DNA from: Bifidobacterium sp. WK041_4_12
Lineage (GTDB): Bacteria > Actinomycetota > Actinomycetes > Actinomycetales > Bifidobacteriaceae
Reading direction: 5' to 3'
Length of the DNA stretch: 64,000 nucleotides
Assembly (NCBI RefSeq): GCF_041080795.1
Contig: NZ_CP129674.1
Coordinates: forward strand, 558,001 to 622,000
Position 1 is the first letter of the stretch. Each line of letters starts with the position of its first letter. The notes beneath the pieces were generated by a model. That model was not told the DNA's origin and made no database searches. It worked only from the letters and a program-made list of their open reading frames with translations. Made by a program: the position numbers and the translations under genes. Of the stretch, positions 26,036-33,988 are shown piece by piece.

Positions 26036-27304
26036 ATGATTTCAAGGGCACTGCGAGTAATCGCCAGAAGTGTGAAGCGCCTGGATGCGAGTGATGTCGG
26101 TGCGGGCATCGTATTGCTCGTTGCTGCAGTGGCTGCGCTTGTGGTTGCGAACTCTCCTCTGCGCAATTTCTACGACAATCTTGGCTCCTTCACATTCGGA
26201 TTCAGTGCCTTGGGTGTGCAGTTGCAGCTCAGGGAATGGGTTACCGATGGGCTGCTTGCAGTGTTTTTCTTCACTGTCGGCCTTGATCTGAAGGAAGAAT
26301 GTACTTCAGGAATCTTGTGTGATCCTAAGGTTGCGATTCTGCCAGTTGCTGCCGCATGTGGCGGAGTGGTCTGTCCGGCGGTTATATATGTGCTTGCGAT
26401 CATGCCAATCGGTGGAGAGGCAATGCAGGGATGGGCCATACCTACGGCTACGGATATTGCCTTTGCCGTTTCGATTCTTGCCATGGTCGGCAGGGGTCTG
26501 CCACATCAGTTGCGCACATTCTTACTGACCTTGGCCGTTGTTGACGATTTGATTGGCATCACCATCATTGCTGTCTACTACACGGCGGGCATTCATGTAT
26601 TGCCCTTGCTGCTGGCATTGGGTGCGCTCGCGCTATTCGCGTTCCTGCTCAGGAAGGGCATCTCGTCGCCGTTCATTGCTTTTCCACTGGCAGTGATCGC
26701 TTGGATGCTCGTGCATGCTTCAGGGATTCATCCAACTATTTGCGGCGTGGCACTGGGACTATGCGTTCCTGCAAGTGCACCGTGGAAGGGTCATGATTCG
26801 ATGGCTGGAATGCTGGCGAGAAAGCTTGCACCCTATTCGAAGCTGCTGATTGTCCCGATCTTCGCTTTCTTCTCGACGGGTGTCAATGTAGACGGTTGGG
26901 CTGGACTGGCATTGCGGCTTCAAGAACCTGTGACGCTTGCAATCGTGGTTGCCTTGACTTTGGGCAAGATGCTTGGCATAACGGGGACCACATTTCTGCT
27001 CACCCGGCTGCCGGTGCTCTCGTTGCCGAAAGGTTTGCGCTGGTCGGAGATGATAGGCATGGGATTCGTTGCAGGGATTGGTTTCACGGTTTCCATGCTG
27101 ATTGGCGAGCTTGCCTTTGGCGCGCACAGCAGCATAGATGATGATTCCAAGATCGGGATACTTGTTGGATCGCTGCTGTCGGCTTCAATTGGTGCTCTGA
27201 TCCTGCACGCATGCGCACAGCACAGGCGAAGGAAGGCATACGAGGCAACGCTTCTTCAGTCAGGGCGGGGCACGAGAGATGCTCAGCGCATGCATGATGC
27301 ATGA
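26036..27304 (+). CDS. nhaA: Na+/H+ antiporter NhaA
   Basis: The 422-residue protein from ATG 26036 (GAAGGA upstream) has about 11-12 membrane segments. It carries the NhaA cation-site pair Asp-Asp in LAVVDDLIGITIIA, plus ATDIAFAVSILA and FFFTVGLDLKEE. It exchanges external protons for internal Na+ or Li+ and supports pH homeostasis. NhaA-type antiporters are among gene classes reported with fluoride riboswitches, and this one lies 0.9 kb from such a locus, but it has no visible aptamer of its own. Confidence 0.94.
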   Translation: MISRALRVIARSVKRLDASDVGAGIVLLVAAVAALVVANSPLRNFYDNLGSFTFGFSALGVQLQLREWVTDGLLAVFFFTVGLDLKEECTSGILCDPKVAILPVAAACGGVVCPAVIYVLAIMPIGGEAMQGWAIPTATDIAFAVSILAMVGRGLPHQLRTFLLTLAVVDDLIGITIIAVYYTAGIHVLPLLLALGALALFAFLLRKGISSPFIAFPLAVIAWMLVHASGIHPTICGVALGLCVPASAPWKGHDSMAGMLARKLAPYSKLLIVPIFAFFSTGVNVDGWAGLALRLQEPVTLAIVVALTLGKMLGITGTTFLLTRLPVLSLPKGLRWSEMIGMGFVAGIGFTVSMLIGELAFGAHSSIDDDSKIGILVGSLLSASIGALILHACAQHRRRKAYEATLLQSGRGTRDAQRMHDA

Positions 27305-27334
27305 CGCATGATGCATGACGCATGATGCATGATT
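27288..27334. repeat. 14-nt tandem repeat over the nhaA stop
   Basis: Units of 14 nt (GCATGATGCATGAC) start at 27292, 27306 and 27320. The nhaA stop codon lies in the first. The unit is partly self-complementary (ATGCAT). Confidence 0.9.
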
Positions 27335-27462
27335 GCTTTTCGGCAACACAGGTGCCGGCCGACACAATTTGTTCTCTCAGCCACAAAGCCTGATTGTGAT
27401 GAAGCATGGCGTAATCTATGATTTGTGGAATTCGACTAGCAATAGTGAGGAATGATCGTTTT

Positions 27463-28149
27463 ATGGCGAGCAGCACGCGCGGGACATATCACAAGGGTGA
27501 GGCCAGAAGAAAGCAGATTCTTGACGAGGCCCTGAACATTGTTGCCGTCGAAGGGTTCGATCAGACAACGTTATCGAAGATTTCGAAGGCTGTGGGGATC
27601 ACTGAGGCCGGTGTGCTTCATTACTTCGATTCGATTGATGATCTGCTCGTCCAGGTGCTGCGTGAACGAGATGCGACGGATTTGGCTGCGAGCAGGCTTA
27701 TTCCAGAGAATCTGAAGGATCCTGTGACTGTTCAGCCGGAGAGTGACGATAACCCGGTGAGTCATGCGCTCGCCATCATAGCGCACAATCAGAAGACACC
27801 AGGGCTTGTCGAGTTGTATGCACACATGTCAGTCAAGGCCGCAGACCCTGAGAGCTGTGCCTATAAGTATTTCAAGGAGCGGGGAACAATCGAACGTGCT
27901 CTGGTCGGTCAGACCGTTGCCACGCTCTATGCTTCCCATCGTGTTGCGCCACTGGTTCCTCCAGAGGATGTTGCACGCTTGCTGCAAGCCCTGCTGGATG
28001 GGTTGCAGATCCAATGGCTTCTGGAAAACGATCTTGATATGGAATGTTTGGCTCAAAAAGCTATCTTCGCCATGCTCGATCTGCCTATCCCGTCATCGAC
28101 AGATGCCTCAACGGAGCAGGCTCCGGAGCAGACTCCAAGCAGTGGCTGA
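27463..28149 (+). CDS. TetR/AcrR family transcriptional regulator
   Basis: The 228-residue protein from ATG 27463, 10 nt after GAGGA, has an N-terminal TetR helix-turn-helix (RRKQILDEALNIVAVEGFDQ, then TTLSKISKAVGITEAGVLHYF). The C-terminal ligand domain is of the AcrR type, with an acidic Glu/Pro/Ser tail. Its target is unknown. It lies between nhaA and the crcB pair, convergent with the latter, so it may regulate nhaA, itself or an unlinked gene. Confidence 0.85.
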   Translation: MASSTRGTYHKGEARRKQILDEALNIVAVEGFDQTTLSKISKAVGITEAGVLHYFDSIDDLLVQVLRERDATDLAASRLIPENLKDPVTVQPESDDNPVSHALAIIAHNQKTPGLVELYAHMSVKAADPESCAYKYFKERGTIERALVGQTVATLYASHRVAPLVPPEDVARLLQALLDGLQIQWLLENDLDMECLAQKAIFAMLDLPIPSSTDASTEQAPEQTPSSG

Positions 28150-28173
28150 GGGAATGCAGATATTATGCAGGTA

Positions 28174-28563
28174 TTACAGGGAGCCGCACCATATGCCAAG
28201 GATTCCTGCACCAAGGCAGATCATGAGCATCCCCCCAGTATGGACGAGCACGCGCAGAGGATGCTGGTGCTGAATGAGACGGTATCCTTCGACGCTGGCC
28301 GTGGAGAAGGTGGAGTATCCACCAAGCAAACCGGTGCCCAGTATGAATCTGATGGTCTGTGCATCCGCTGCATTCCACGATGACACCCATCCCGTGAGCA
28401 GCCCAAGGAGCAGACATGCTGATATGTTCACCGCGATGGTTCCCAGTGGAAAGTTCAGCCGGTTGCGCTTGTTCACCGTGGAGTCCACAAGAAATCTGCA
28501 GACGGCTCCCACGCCTCCACACAGTGCCATGAAGGTGAATGTCAGCACGGATTGTGTGTTCAT
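28174..28563 (-). CDS. crcB: Fluoride channel CrcB/Fluc, subunit 1
   Basis: A 129-residue, four-helix fluoride channel. Family motifs are GGVGAVCRF near the N terminus, PLGTIAVN in helix 2, and GLLGGYSTFST, which carries the Phe-box and Na+-site turn. Fluc channels are dual-topology dimers; genomes with two adjacent genes usually build a heterodimer. The start overlaps the stop of the upstream crcB copy by 4 nt, so the two are coupled. Expression is expected to rise with fluoride through the riboswitch at 29098-29176. Confidence 0.92.
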   Translation of the reverse strand: MNTQSVLTFTFMALCGGVGAVCRFLVDSTVNKRNRLNFPLGTIAVNISACLLLGLLTGWVSSWNAADAQTIRFILGTGLLGGYSTFSTASVEGYRLIQHQHPLRVLVHTGGMLMICLGAGILGIWCGSL

Positions 28564-29027
28564 CGGTTATCGCCAACCTTTCGACTGAATTGGCGGACGC
28601 AAAGCGACGCAAGTTTGACCCCGCATCCAGCGAAGACCAAGCCAAGGATGATGCTTACTGCCGCATATGACAGTCCAACGAGCAGATGTGCCCCCAGAAG
28701 CCTCGTGTCTGTCTCGAGAATGAAGGTCCCATAGGTGGTAAAACCGCCGATGACACCGGTTCCGGCGAAGAGACGGAATGTCTGACGAGCGCCGACATCG
28801 TTGCCGGTGCCTGCAAGATACTCAAGAAGGAATCCCAACAGCGCTGCACCAACCATGTTGATGCAGAATGTCACCCATGGCCATGTCCAGTTCGAAGACT
28901 GCATTTCGCTTAACGCTGCTCGTATCGCAGTGCCTATCACGCCTCCGACGAATACTGCCGGAGCGGCATGGAGCCGTGGATGCTTCTTGCCGAAGCTGTG
29001 TTCTGGATCATCATGTGTGTCTTGCAA
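28560..29027 (-). CDS. crcB: Fluoride channel CrcB/Fluc, subunit 2
   Basis: The second Fluc subunit has GGVIGTAIR, WPWVTFCIN and VIGGFTTYGTF; the last differs slightly from the usual TTFSTF. The open frame reaches ATG 29045, but GGGAGA lies inside it and is well spaced (6 nt) from an in-frame TTG at 29027, so I prefer the TTG (155 aa). CUACCC upstream could mask this Shine-Dalgarno site or pair with GGGUAG nearer the aptamer, suggesting translational control (inference). Confidence 0.9.
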   Translation of the reverse strand: MQDTHDDPEHSFGKKHPRLHAAPAVFVGGVIGTAIRAALSEMQSSNWTWPWVTFCINMVGAALLGFLLEYLAGTGNDVGARQTFRLFAGTGVIGGFTTYGTFILETDTRLLGAHLLVGLSYAAVSIILGLVFAGCGVKLASLCVRQFSRKVGDNR

Positions 29028-29097
29028 ACTGTTTCTCCCTCGCATGTGGGTAGAGCATCTGAGCTTGGACGGCCGGCGAACCGAGCACTACCCGTAA

Positions 29098-29176
29098 CGT
29101 AGGAACTATCAGCATGTGCGGTTCAGATGACGGGAATCTCATGGAGACCTGTCATCTCGGCGGGTTCCATCGCCAG
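29098..29176 (-). ncRNA. Fluoride riboswitch (crcB motif) upstream of the crcB pair
   Basis: Read on the minus strand, GGCG...CGCC forms P1 around GAUGGAACC, then a hairpin GAUGAC/GUCAUC follows. After it come the conserved AACCGC and GCUGAUAGUUCCUACG. GGAAC pairs perfectly with GUUCC, the pseudoknot-like long-range helix of the class. It ends 71 nt before the preferred start of the first crcB gene. No T-run follows, so control is probably translational. Confidence 0.88.
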
Positions 29177-29240
29177 AAGACAATACGACAAGGTGAGAGT
29201 ATACCATCAGCATTCACATAGTTGAGTGATATCGTGTTGT

Positions 29241-29302
29241 CAGGCGATGGAGCCCGCCTGAATCCGTCGATTCAAACCGCTTGTATGCTGATAGCCCCTG
29301 CC
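29241..29302 (+). ncRNA. Fluoride riboswitch (crcB motif) upstream of usp
   Basis: On the plus strand: P1 GGCG...CGCC around GAUGGAGCC, a hairpin GAAUC/GAUUC, then AAACCGC and GCUGAUAGCCCCUGCC. The long-range helix GGAGC/GCCCC has one A-C mismatch, so this copy is slightly weaker than the other two. It lies 26 nt before the usp start and 64 nt from the divergent aptamer. No terminator follows; CCCCU could contact the AGGAG of the usp ribosome-binding site (inference). Confidence 0.78.
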
Positions 29303-29328
29303 AAGAGACAAGCATAAGGAGAAATACT

Positions 29329-29805
29329 ATGCATGATGCTAGCGCAGGTTCATCTTCGATAGTTGTTGGAGTCATCCCCGGACAGCCTGATCGGGTCGTG
29401 GAAGAGGCATGTCGGATGGCGGGCTCGATGTCAGCTTCGATGCTGTATCTCGTATACGTGAATTCCACGCTGACCGAGGAAAACGGCCACATGGTGCCTT
29501 TGGATTCTGACAGCATGAGCGAGACATGGCGTGACGACTCGGCGCGACTTTCTGAACATGTGCTCGGCATCGCCCAAGATGCTGGCGTCACAGCGCAATA
29601 CCAGCTTCTGGCAGGGGATCCGGCGAAGGAGCTTGCTAAGTTTGCGCACAGCCACAATGCTTCGATGATTGTGGTTGGCACTCGGGAGAGGGGTGCTTTG
29701 GCAGCATTGCAGGAGTGGGCCAACGGTTCGGTTTCATTGCGCCTGTCGCACACTCAAAGCATTGCTGTTCTTACCGTTCCGCTTGCAGACCAATATAAGA
29801 GTTGA
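29329..29805 (+). CDS. Universal stress protein (UspA family)
   Basis: The 158-residue single-domain protein has the ATP-binding loop of the family (VGTRERGALAALQEWANGS, the G-x2-G-x9-G-S pattern). ATG 29329 follows AAGGAG by 7 nt; the frame opens 16 codons earlier inside the riboswitch. UspA genes are among those previously associated with fluoride riboswitches. Its role in fluoride stress is unknown. Confidence 0.88.
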   Translation: MHDASAGSSSIVVGVIPGQPDRVVEEACRMAGSMSASMLYLVYVNSTLTEENGHMVPLDSDSMSETWRDDSARLSEHVLGIAQDAGVTAQYQLLAGDPAKELAKFAHSHNASMIVVGTRERGALAALQEWANGSVSLRLSHTQSIAVLTVPLADQYKS

Positions 29806-29828
29806 CATTCTCTGCTACACTGATCCTC

Positions 29829-29906
29829 GTGGGTATGAAGTTACCCTGAGACTTCTCAGCACAGCGGCGTTGAGAGTCCGAACCGCCATAAGGCTGATGA
29901 CTTCTG
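29829..29906 (+). ncRNA. Fluoride riboswitch (crcB motif) upstream of ppa-eno
   Basis: P1 is GGGU...ACCC enclosing AUGAAGUU. A hairpin built from GACUUCUCA and UGAGAGUC follows, then AACCGCC, the AUAA loop, GGCUGAUGACUUCUGC. GAAGU pairs perfectly with ACUUC. The 3' strand GACUUCUGCA is also the left arm of the next terminator, so fluoride binding should prevent termination (ON switch). Confidence 0.9.
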
Positions 29907-29931
29907 CAGAGATGCAGGAGTCTGTTTTTTT
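29899..29931 (+). terminator. Riboswitch-controlled terminator before ppa
   Basis: GACTTCTGCA and TGCAGGAGTC form a 10-bp stem with one mismatch and a GAGA loop, followed by TG and seven T. It overlaps the 3' strand of the fluoride aptamer by 8 nt, the expected expression platform. Confidence 0.88.
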
Positions 29932-29990
29932 ACCTCCTCATCTGTGCACAACACGTTTGCACAACGAGTTTGCGCAACGAGAGGAGGAAC

Positions 29991-30497
29991 ATGAGCGATA
30001 CGAAACGCTTGTCCGTCCTTGTGGAAATACCACGGGGACAGCGCAACAAGTATGAGATGGATCATGCAACAGGCAGAATCAAGTTGGATAGAACGTTGTT
30101 CACATCCATGGGGTATCCCGCAGATTATGGCTACATCGAGAATACCTTGGGGGAAGACGGCGATCCTCTTGACGCTCTGGTGCTCGACGAGGTTCCGGTA
30201 TTCCCTGGCTGTCTGATTGATGTCCGTCCCGTCGCGATGTTCGTCATGACCGATGAGCACGGGCCTGATCCGAAGATCATCTGCGTGCCGGATGATGTCA
30301 GATATGACGGCGTGCGGGATCTGAACGACATTAGTTCGTGGAAGAAGGCAGAGATTCAGCATTTCTTTTCGAATTACAAATCGATAGAGCCAGGCAAGCA
30401 TGTCGACGCTCACATGCTCTGGTCTAATCTCACCACTGCGCAGCATGAAATTGCTGACGCGTTCGACAGGGCGAGTCAGCACCATTTCAATTCATGA
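29991..30497 (+). CDS. ppa: Inorganic pyrophosphatase, family I
   Basis: The 168-residue soluble enzyme hydrolyses PPi to phosphate with Mg2+. Motifs are EIPRGQRNKYEMD, YPADYGYI and the catalytic DGDPLDALVL. ATG 29991 is preceded by GAGGAGG. Fluoride is a well-known inhibitor of family I pyrophosphatases. Being behind a fluoride riboswitch suggests induction to compensate for inhibition. It is 86 nt upstream of eno. Confidence 0.94.
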   Translation: MSDTKRLSVLVEIPRGQRNKYEMDHATGRIKLDRTLFTSMGYPADYGYIENTLGEDGDPLDALVLDEVPVFPGCLIDVRPVAMFVMTDEHGPDPKIICVPDDVRYDGVRDLNDISSWKKAEIQHFFSNYKSIEPGKHVDAHMLWSNLTTAQHEIADAFDRASQHHFNS

Positions 30498-30583
30498 GCG
30501 GTGCGGCGACGCGGCACATTGTTGCCTCGAAGCAGTCGAATCCTATGAACGACCATGTTTCACAAGAACGAAGGAAGACTATT

Positions 30584-31879
30584 ATGAGTAAGATTTCGAA
30601 TATTCACGCACGCGAGATTCTTGATTCTCGTGGCAATCCAACCCTGGAAGTCGACATGCTTCTGGAGGATGGTTCATATGGCCTCGGATCTGTTCCTTCC
30701 GGCGCTTCGACCGGGGAGAACGAGGCCAATGAGAAGCGTGATGGTGATGCCAAGCGCTACGACGGCAAGGGTGTGCGAACTGTTGTCGATGGAGTGAACG
30801 GTGAGATAGCCAAGGCGGTGGTCGGGCTTGACGCGTCTGATCAACGGCTTGTGGATGAGACGCTGATTCATCTGGATGGAACCGATAACAAGTCTCGGCT
30901 TGGTGCCAACGCCATACTGGGTGTTTCTCTGGCCGCACTTCATGCATCGGCAGCCTCGGCGCATCTGCCGCTATACCGGTATATCGGTGGAGCCAACGGA
31001 CATATTATCCCCGTCACCGCAATGAACGTGCTCAACGGAGGAGTCCATGCCGTCTCTTCCAATGTGGACATTCAGGAATTCATGTTTACGCCCGTGGGGT
31101 TTGATTCCTACCATGAGGCGTTGCGAGCCAATGTCGAGTCATATCATGCGTTGAAGAAGGTACTGATCGACAAGGGGCTTGAAACCGGTTTGGGAGACGA
31201 GGGTGGTTTCGCGCCCAACCTCAAGTCCAATAAGGAGGCTTTCGATCTGTTGATCGAGGCCATCGAAAGAGCCGGTTACGAACCTGGACGTCAAATCGCC
31301 ATCTGCTTCGACTCGGCTGCATCGGAGTTCTACGACAAGGAGAACGACGTCTATGACTTCGACGGTTCGAAGGCGAGCGCGCAGGATATGGCTCGGTTCT
31401 ACGAGAGCCTGATTGACGAATATCCCATTGCATCCATCGAGGATCCATTCGATGAGAACGCGTGGGGTGATTTCGCATCTCTCACAGCCAAGATAGGGGA
31501 CAAGGTGCAGGTGATGGGAGACGATATTTTCGTCACCAACCCGAAATTCCTGACTCGAGCAATCAGCGAGCATACCGCCAATTCCACGCTTATCAAGCTC
31601 AATCAGATAGGAACGGTGACCGAGACCTTAGAGGCGATCAAACTCGCCAATCGCAATGGATTGACCACCATGGTGTCCCACCGTTCTGGCGAGACCACCG
31701 ATGCGACGATAGCCGATCTGTCCGTGGGCACCAATGCGATGCAGCTCAAGTCCGGTGCTCCTGCTCGTGGCGAACGCGTGGCGAAGTACAACCAGCTGCT
31801 GAGAATTGAGGAGCGGCTAGGGGACACTGCCGAATATGCGGGAGTGAACGCATTCCCTCAGCTTGCTGCACGAATCTGA
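30584..31879 (+). CDS. eno: Enolase, divergent copy
   Basis: The 431-residue enzyme interconverts 2-phosphoglycerate and PEP with Mg2+. Recognisable motifs are AREILDSRGNPTLEVD, VPSGASTGENEA, GDEGGFAP, SIEDPFDEN, LIKLNQIGT and SHRSGETTD. The loop reads MNVLNGGVHAVSSNVD where the family usually has NGG-HADNNVD, and EKRDGD replaces ELRDGD, so it is somewhat diverged. It is in the fluoride-controlled ppa operon; enolase is the classic glycolytic fluoride target. Whether a second, housekeeping eno exists outside the window cannot be seen. Confidence 0.93.
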   Translation: MSKISNIHAREILDSRGNPTLEVDMLLEDGSYGLGSVPSGASTGENEANEKRDGDAKRYDGKGVRTVVDGVNGEIAKAVVGLDASDQRLVDETLIHLDGTDNKSRLGANAILGVSLAALHASAASAHLPLYRYIGGANGHIIPVTAMNVLNGGVHAVSSNVDIQEFMFTPVGFDSYHEALRANVESYHALKKVLIDKGLETGLGDEGGFAPNLKSNKEAFDLLIEAIERAGYEPGRQIAICFDSAASEFYDKENDVYDFDGSKASAQDMARFYESLIDEYPIASIEDPFDENAWGDFASLTAKIGDKVQVMGDDIFVTNPKFLTRAISEHTANSTLIKLNQIGTVTETLEAIKLANRNGLTTMVSHRSGETTDATIADLSVGTNAMQLKSGAPARGERVAKYNQLLRIEERLGDTAEYAGVNAFPQLAARI

Positions 31880-31970
31880 ATCGCAGCAATCGCAGGGATC
31901 GCACCACTGTCCCAGCACGTGCTGAGGTAACCGGAATTGCAATGCGCAGAGGCATGTTAGGGAGAACATA

Positions 31971-32008
31971 AGGTAGGGGTTGCAGGAATTCAACTGCAAC
32001 CCCTACCT
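31971..32008 (+). terminator. Terminator after eno
   Basis: AGGTAGGGGTTGCAG and its exact complement are separated by 8 nt. The stem is 15 bp and lies 92 nt past the eno stop. There is no long T-run. Confidence 0.75.
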
Positions 32009-32062
32009 CAATCCATTTCAATGCTCACAGCAGGATCATTGCAATTGCAAGGCTAAGCTGTG

Positions 32063-32143
32063 TGCGCGAGATGGGACTTGAACCCACACGTCCGAAGACA
32101 CAGGAACCTAAATCCTGCGCGGCTACCATTACGCCACTCGCGC
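32063..32143 (-). tRNA. tRNA-Leu (anticodon TAG)
   Basis: The acceptor stem is GCGCGAG/CTCGCGC. The anticodon stem is CAGGA/TCCTG with loop TTTAGGT, anticodon UAG. A long variable arm (class II) and T-loop GTTCAAGTC follow. CCA is not encoded. It would read CUA and related Leu codons. Confidence 0.93.
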
Positions 32144-32258
32144 TTGAACTGAACACGGCACGATGGGAATTGTCAGGACTATAACTCTGCATTCGCATCG
32201 CGCCATGTCTGGAATGCACGTTGCCCAGCATCCTCTCGGATGTGGTGCAATGTGTGCA

Positions 32259-32334
32259 TGGAGCCACTTGACAGAATCGAACTGTCGACCTGCTCATTAC
32301 GAGTGAGCCGCTCTACCAACTGAGCTAAAGTGGC
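32259..32334 (-). tRNA. tRNA-Thr (anticodon CGT)
   Basis: The acceptor stem is GCCACTT/AAGTGGC, D-arm AGCTCAGTTGGTAGAGC, anticodon loop CTCGTAA (CGU), T-loop GTTCGATTC. CCA is encoded at 32261-32259. It lies 115 nt upstream of tRNA-Leu and may share its transcript. Confidence 0.94.
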
Positions 32335-32571
32335 AAGTTGTCGAAATCTTCTGCAATAAGCGATTCTCATGATTCCAACCTATAGGGGCTGGTTTCTTGA
32401 AAAACCTCGTATTGCTCGGACTTTGCCTCGGCATCAATCATGACAACCATAAGCCTTGGCTTAAACTTCGGCACAATCTCAACAGTGTACTGAAAACTTG
32501 AGATTTGTCCAGTCGCCGGCTGAGGTGTCGCGAGTTTCAGCCGTGTACAACATCTGCGAGAGAATGAAGAC

Positions 32572-33696
32572 ATGACAATTGAGGACTTTCACGCAATCAT
32601 TCCGGCTGGTGGCGTTGGCACCCGTCTATGGCCATTGAGCCGCAAAGCCAAGCCCAAGTTCCTGTATGACATGGTTGGCTCAGGGCAGACACTGATTCAA
32701 TCGACGTACAACCGGCTGGTGCCGCTGTGCGGAGCTGACCACATATACGTCTCGACGGGTGAACGGCATGTCAGCGCCATCTGCGAGCAACTGCCCGAGT
32801 TGGATTCCTCGGCACTGTTTCCCGAGCCGTCTCCCAGGGACTCCACGGCTGCCATTGCCTTGGCTGCAGCGGTGATCGCCCGACGCTTTGGAGCGCAGAC
32901 AGTCGTCGGTTCGTTTGCTGCAGATCATGTTATCCGCAACAATGCTGCGTTCGCGGAATCGGTACGTCAGGCCGTCGTCACCGCTCGTGCCGGATATGTC
33001 ACGACAATAGGCATTGCTACATCACGGCCCTCCACGGCATTTGGCTATATCCATGAGGGCAGGTCCTTGGCCTCAGAGATTCAGGACGCGCCACAGGCAC
33101 ATCTCGTTGAATCCTTCGTCGAGAAACCGGATGCTCAAACGGCTCAGGCATATCTGGAAACGGGAGAGTATCGCTGGAACGCCGGCATCTTTATCATGCG
33201 TGCCGATGTCATGCTCGATAGCCTGCATCAGACGCACCCAGACATCTACAAAGCCATTCAGGCGATTGCACAGGCGTGGGATCAGGGAGAGGAGCAGCGT
33301 TCGCAGGCCATGAAGCGCTGGTGGAATGGCATCGAAAAAATCGCCTTTGACTATGCCGTGGCCGAACCGGTGGCGGCAAAAAGTGGCGTGGCTGTGATTC
33401 CCGGCGGATTCGGATGGGACGATGTGGGCGATTTCAATTCGGTCGCCGCCCTGCTGCCGAGTTCAAACCGGCAGAATATCAAGGTGTTGGGGGATTCGGA
33501 CGACTTGGTGTATCTCGATTCGGCAGGTGACGTCGTTGCTCCACAGTCCGGAAGAACCATTGCCTTGCTTGGCGTCGATGACCTTATCGTGATTGACACG
33601 CCTGACGCACTCCTTGTTGCGCCGCGCGCTCGGAGCCAAGAGGTCAAGGATATGGTTGCGCATCTGGCTGAATCGGGTCATGACGACATTCTCTAG
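32572..33696 (+). CDS. manC: Mannose-1-phosphate guanylyltransferase
   Basis: The 374-residue enzyme makes GDP-mannose from mannose-1-phosphate and GTP. The nucleotidyl-transferase signature is AIIPAGGVGTRLWPLSR with KPKFL. Also visible are FVEKPD, WNAGIFIMRADVML and GFGWDDVGDFNSV. The C-terminal isomerase domain of bifunctional type II enzymes is absent, so it is the short form. No glycan-synthesis genes adjoin; it is followed by repeat R4. Confidence 0.9.
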   Translation: MTIEDFHAIIPAGGVGTRLWPLSRKAKPKFLYDMVGSGQTLIQSTYNRLVPLCGADHIYVSTGERHVSAICEQLPELDSSALFPEPSPRDSTAAIALAAAVIARRFGAQTVVGSFAADHVIRNNAAFAESVRQAVVTARAGYVTTIGIATSRPSTAFGYIHEGRSLASEIQDAPQAHLVESFVEKPDAQTAQAYLETGEYRWNAGIFIMRADVMLDSLHQTHPDIYKAIQAIAQAWDQGEEQRSQAMKRWWNGIEKIAFDYAVAEPVAAKSGVAVIPGGFGWDDVGDFNSVAALLPSSNRQNIKVLGDSDDLVYLDSAGDVVAPQSGRTIALLGVDDLIVIDTPDALLVAPRARSQEVKDMVAHLAESGHDDIL

Positions 33697-33709
33697 CGGG
33701 AAGCAGTGC

Positions 33710-33818
33710 TCATTGTGAACTCTTCAAAGTATCAATGGCATTTTTGGACGCAATCAAGCCATTTACGAGTGTTATTTCGCCGATTTGAAGTGTCTATACT
33801 TTGAAGAGTTCACAATGA
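33710..33818. repeat. 3'-palindromic element copy R4 (divergent, shorter arms)
   Basis: Arms of 23 nt begin TCATTGTGAACTCTTCAAAG and pair perfectly. The layout matches the other copies (arm ending AAGTATC, similar size, 13 nt past the manC stop), but the arms differ in sequence and are about 9 nt shorter on both sides. I treat it as a distant member. Confidence 0.75.
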
Positions 33819-33882
33819 ATATTAAGTTGTTAAAAAGCGTGATGAGAATCTGCTTTCGATTTTGCATTATGCAAGAACTTGT

Positions 33883-33911
33883 TTGATAATGTCCACTTTT
33901 GTTAGTAAAAT
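33883..33911 (+). promoter_or_regulatory. Promoter of pgi
   Basis: TTGATA (-35, 33883-33888) and TAAAAT (-10, 33906-33911) are spaced by exactly 17 nt, in an AT-rich stretch. The start site would be about 33918, leaving a leader of about 70 nt before pgi. Confidence 0.7.
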
Positions 33912-33988
33912 GAACATCGAATTCGAGGCAAACCTGAACTGCAAACGTTTGCATCGCTTGACAATGAAGGTGACGAAAGGACCGAATC

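Noticed and set aside
27288..27334. Array of GCATGATGCATGAC units as a CRISPR
   Set aside because: Units are contiguous, with no unique spacers between them, and no cas genes are present.
29802..29821. Promoter TTGACA/TACACT for ppa-eno
   Set aside because: The spacing is only 8 nt, so it cannot work as a pair. A promoter may still exist with another -10, or transcription may come through from usp.
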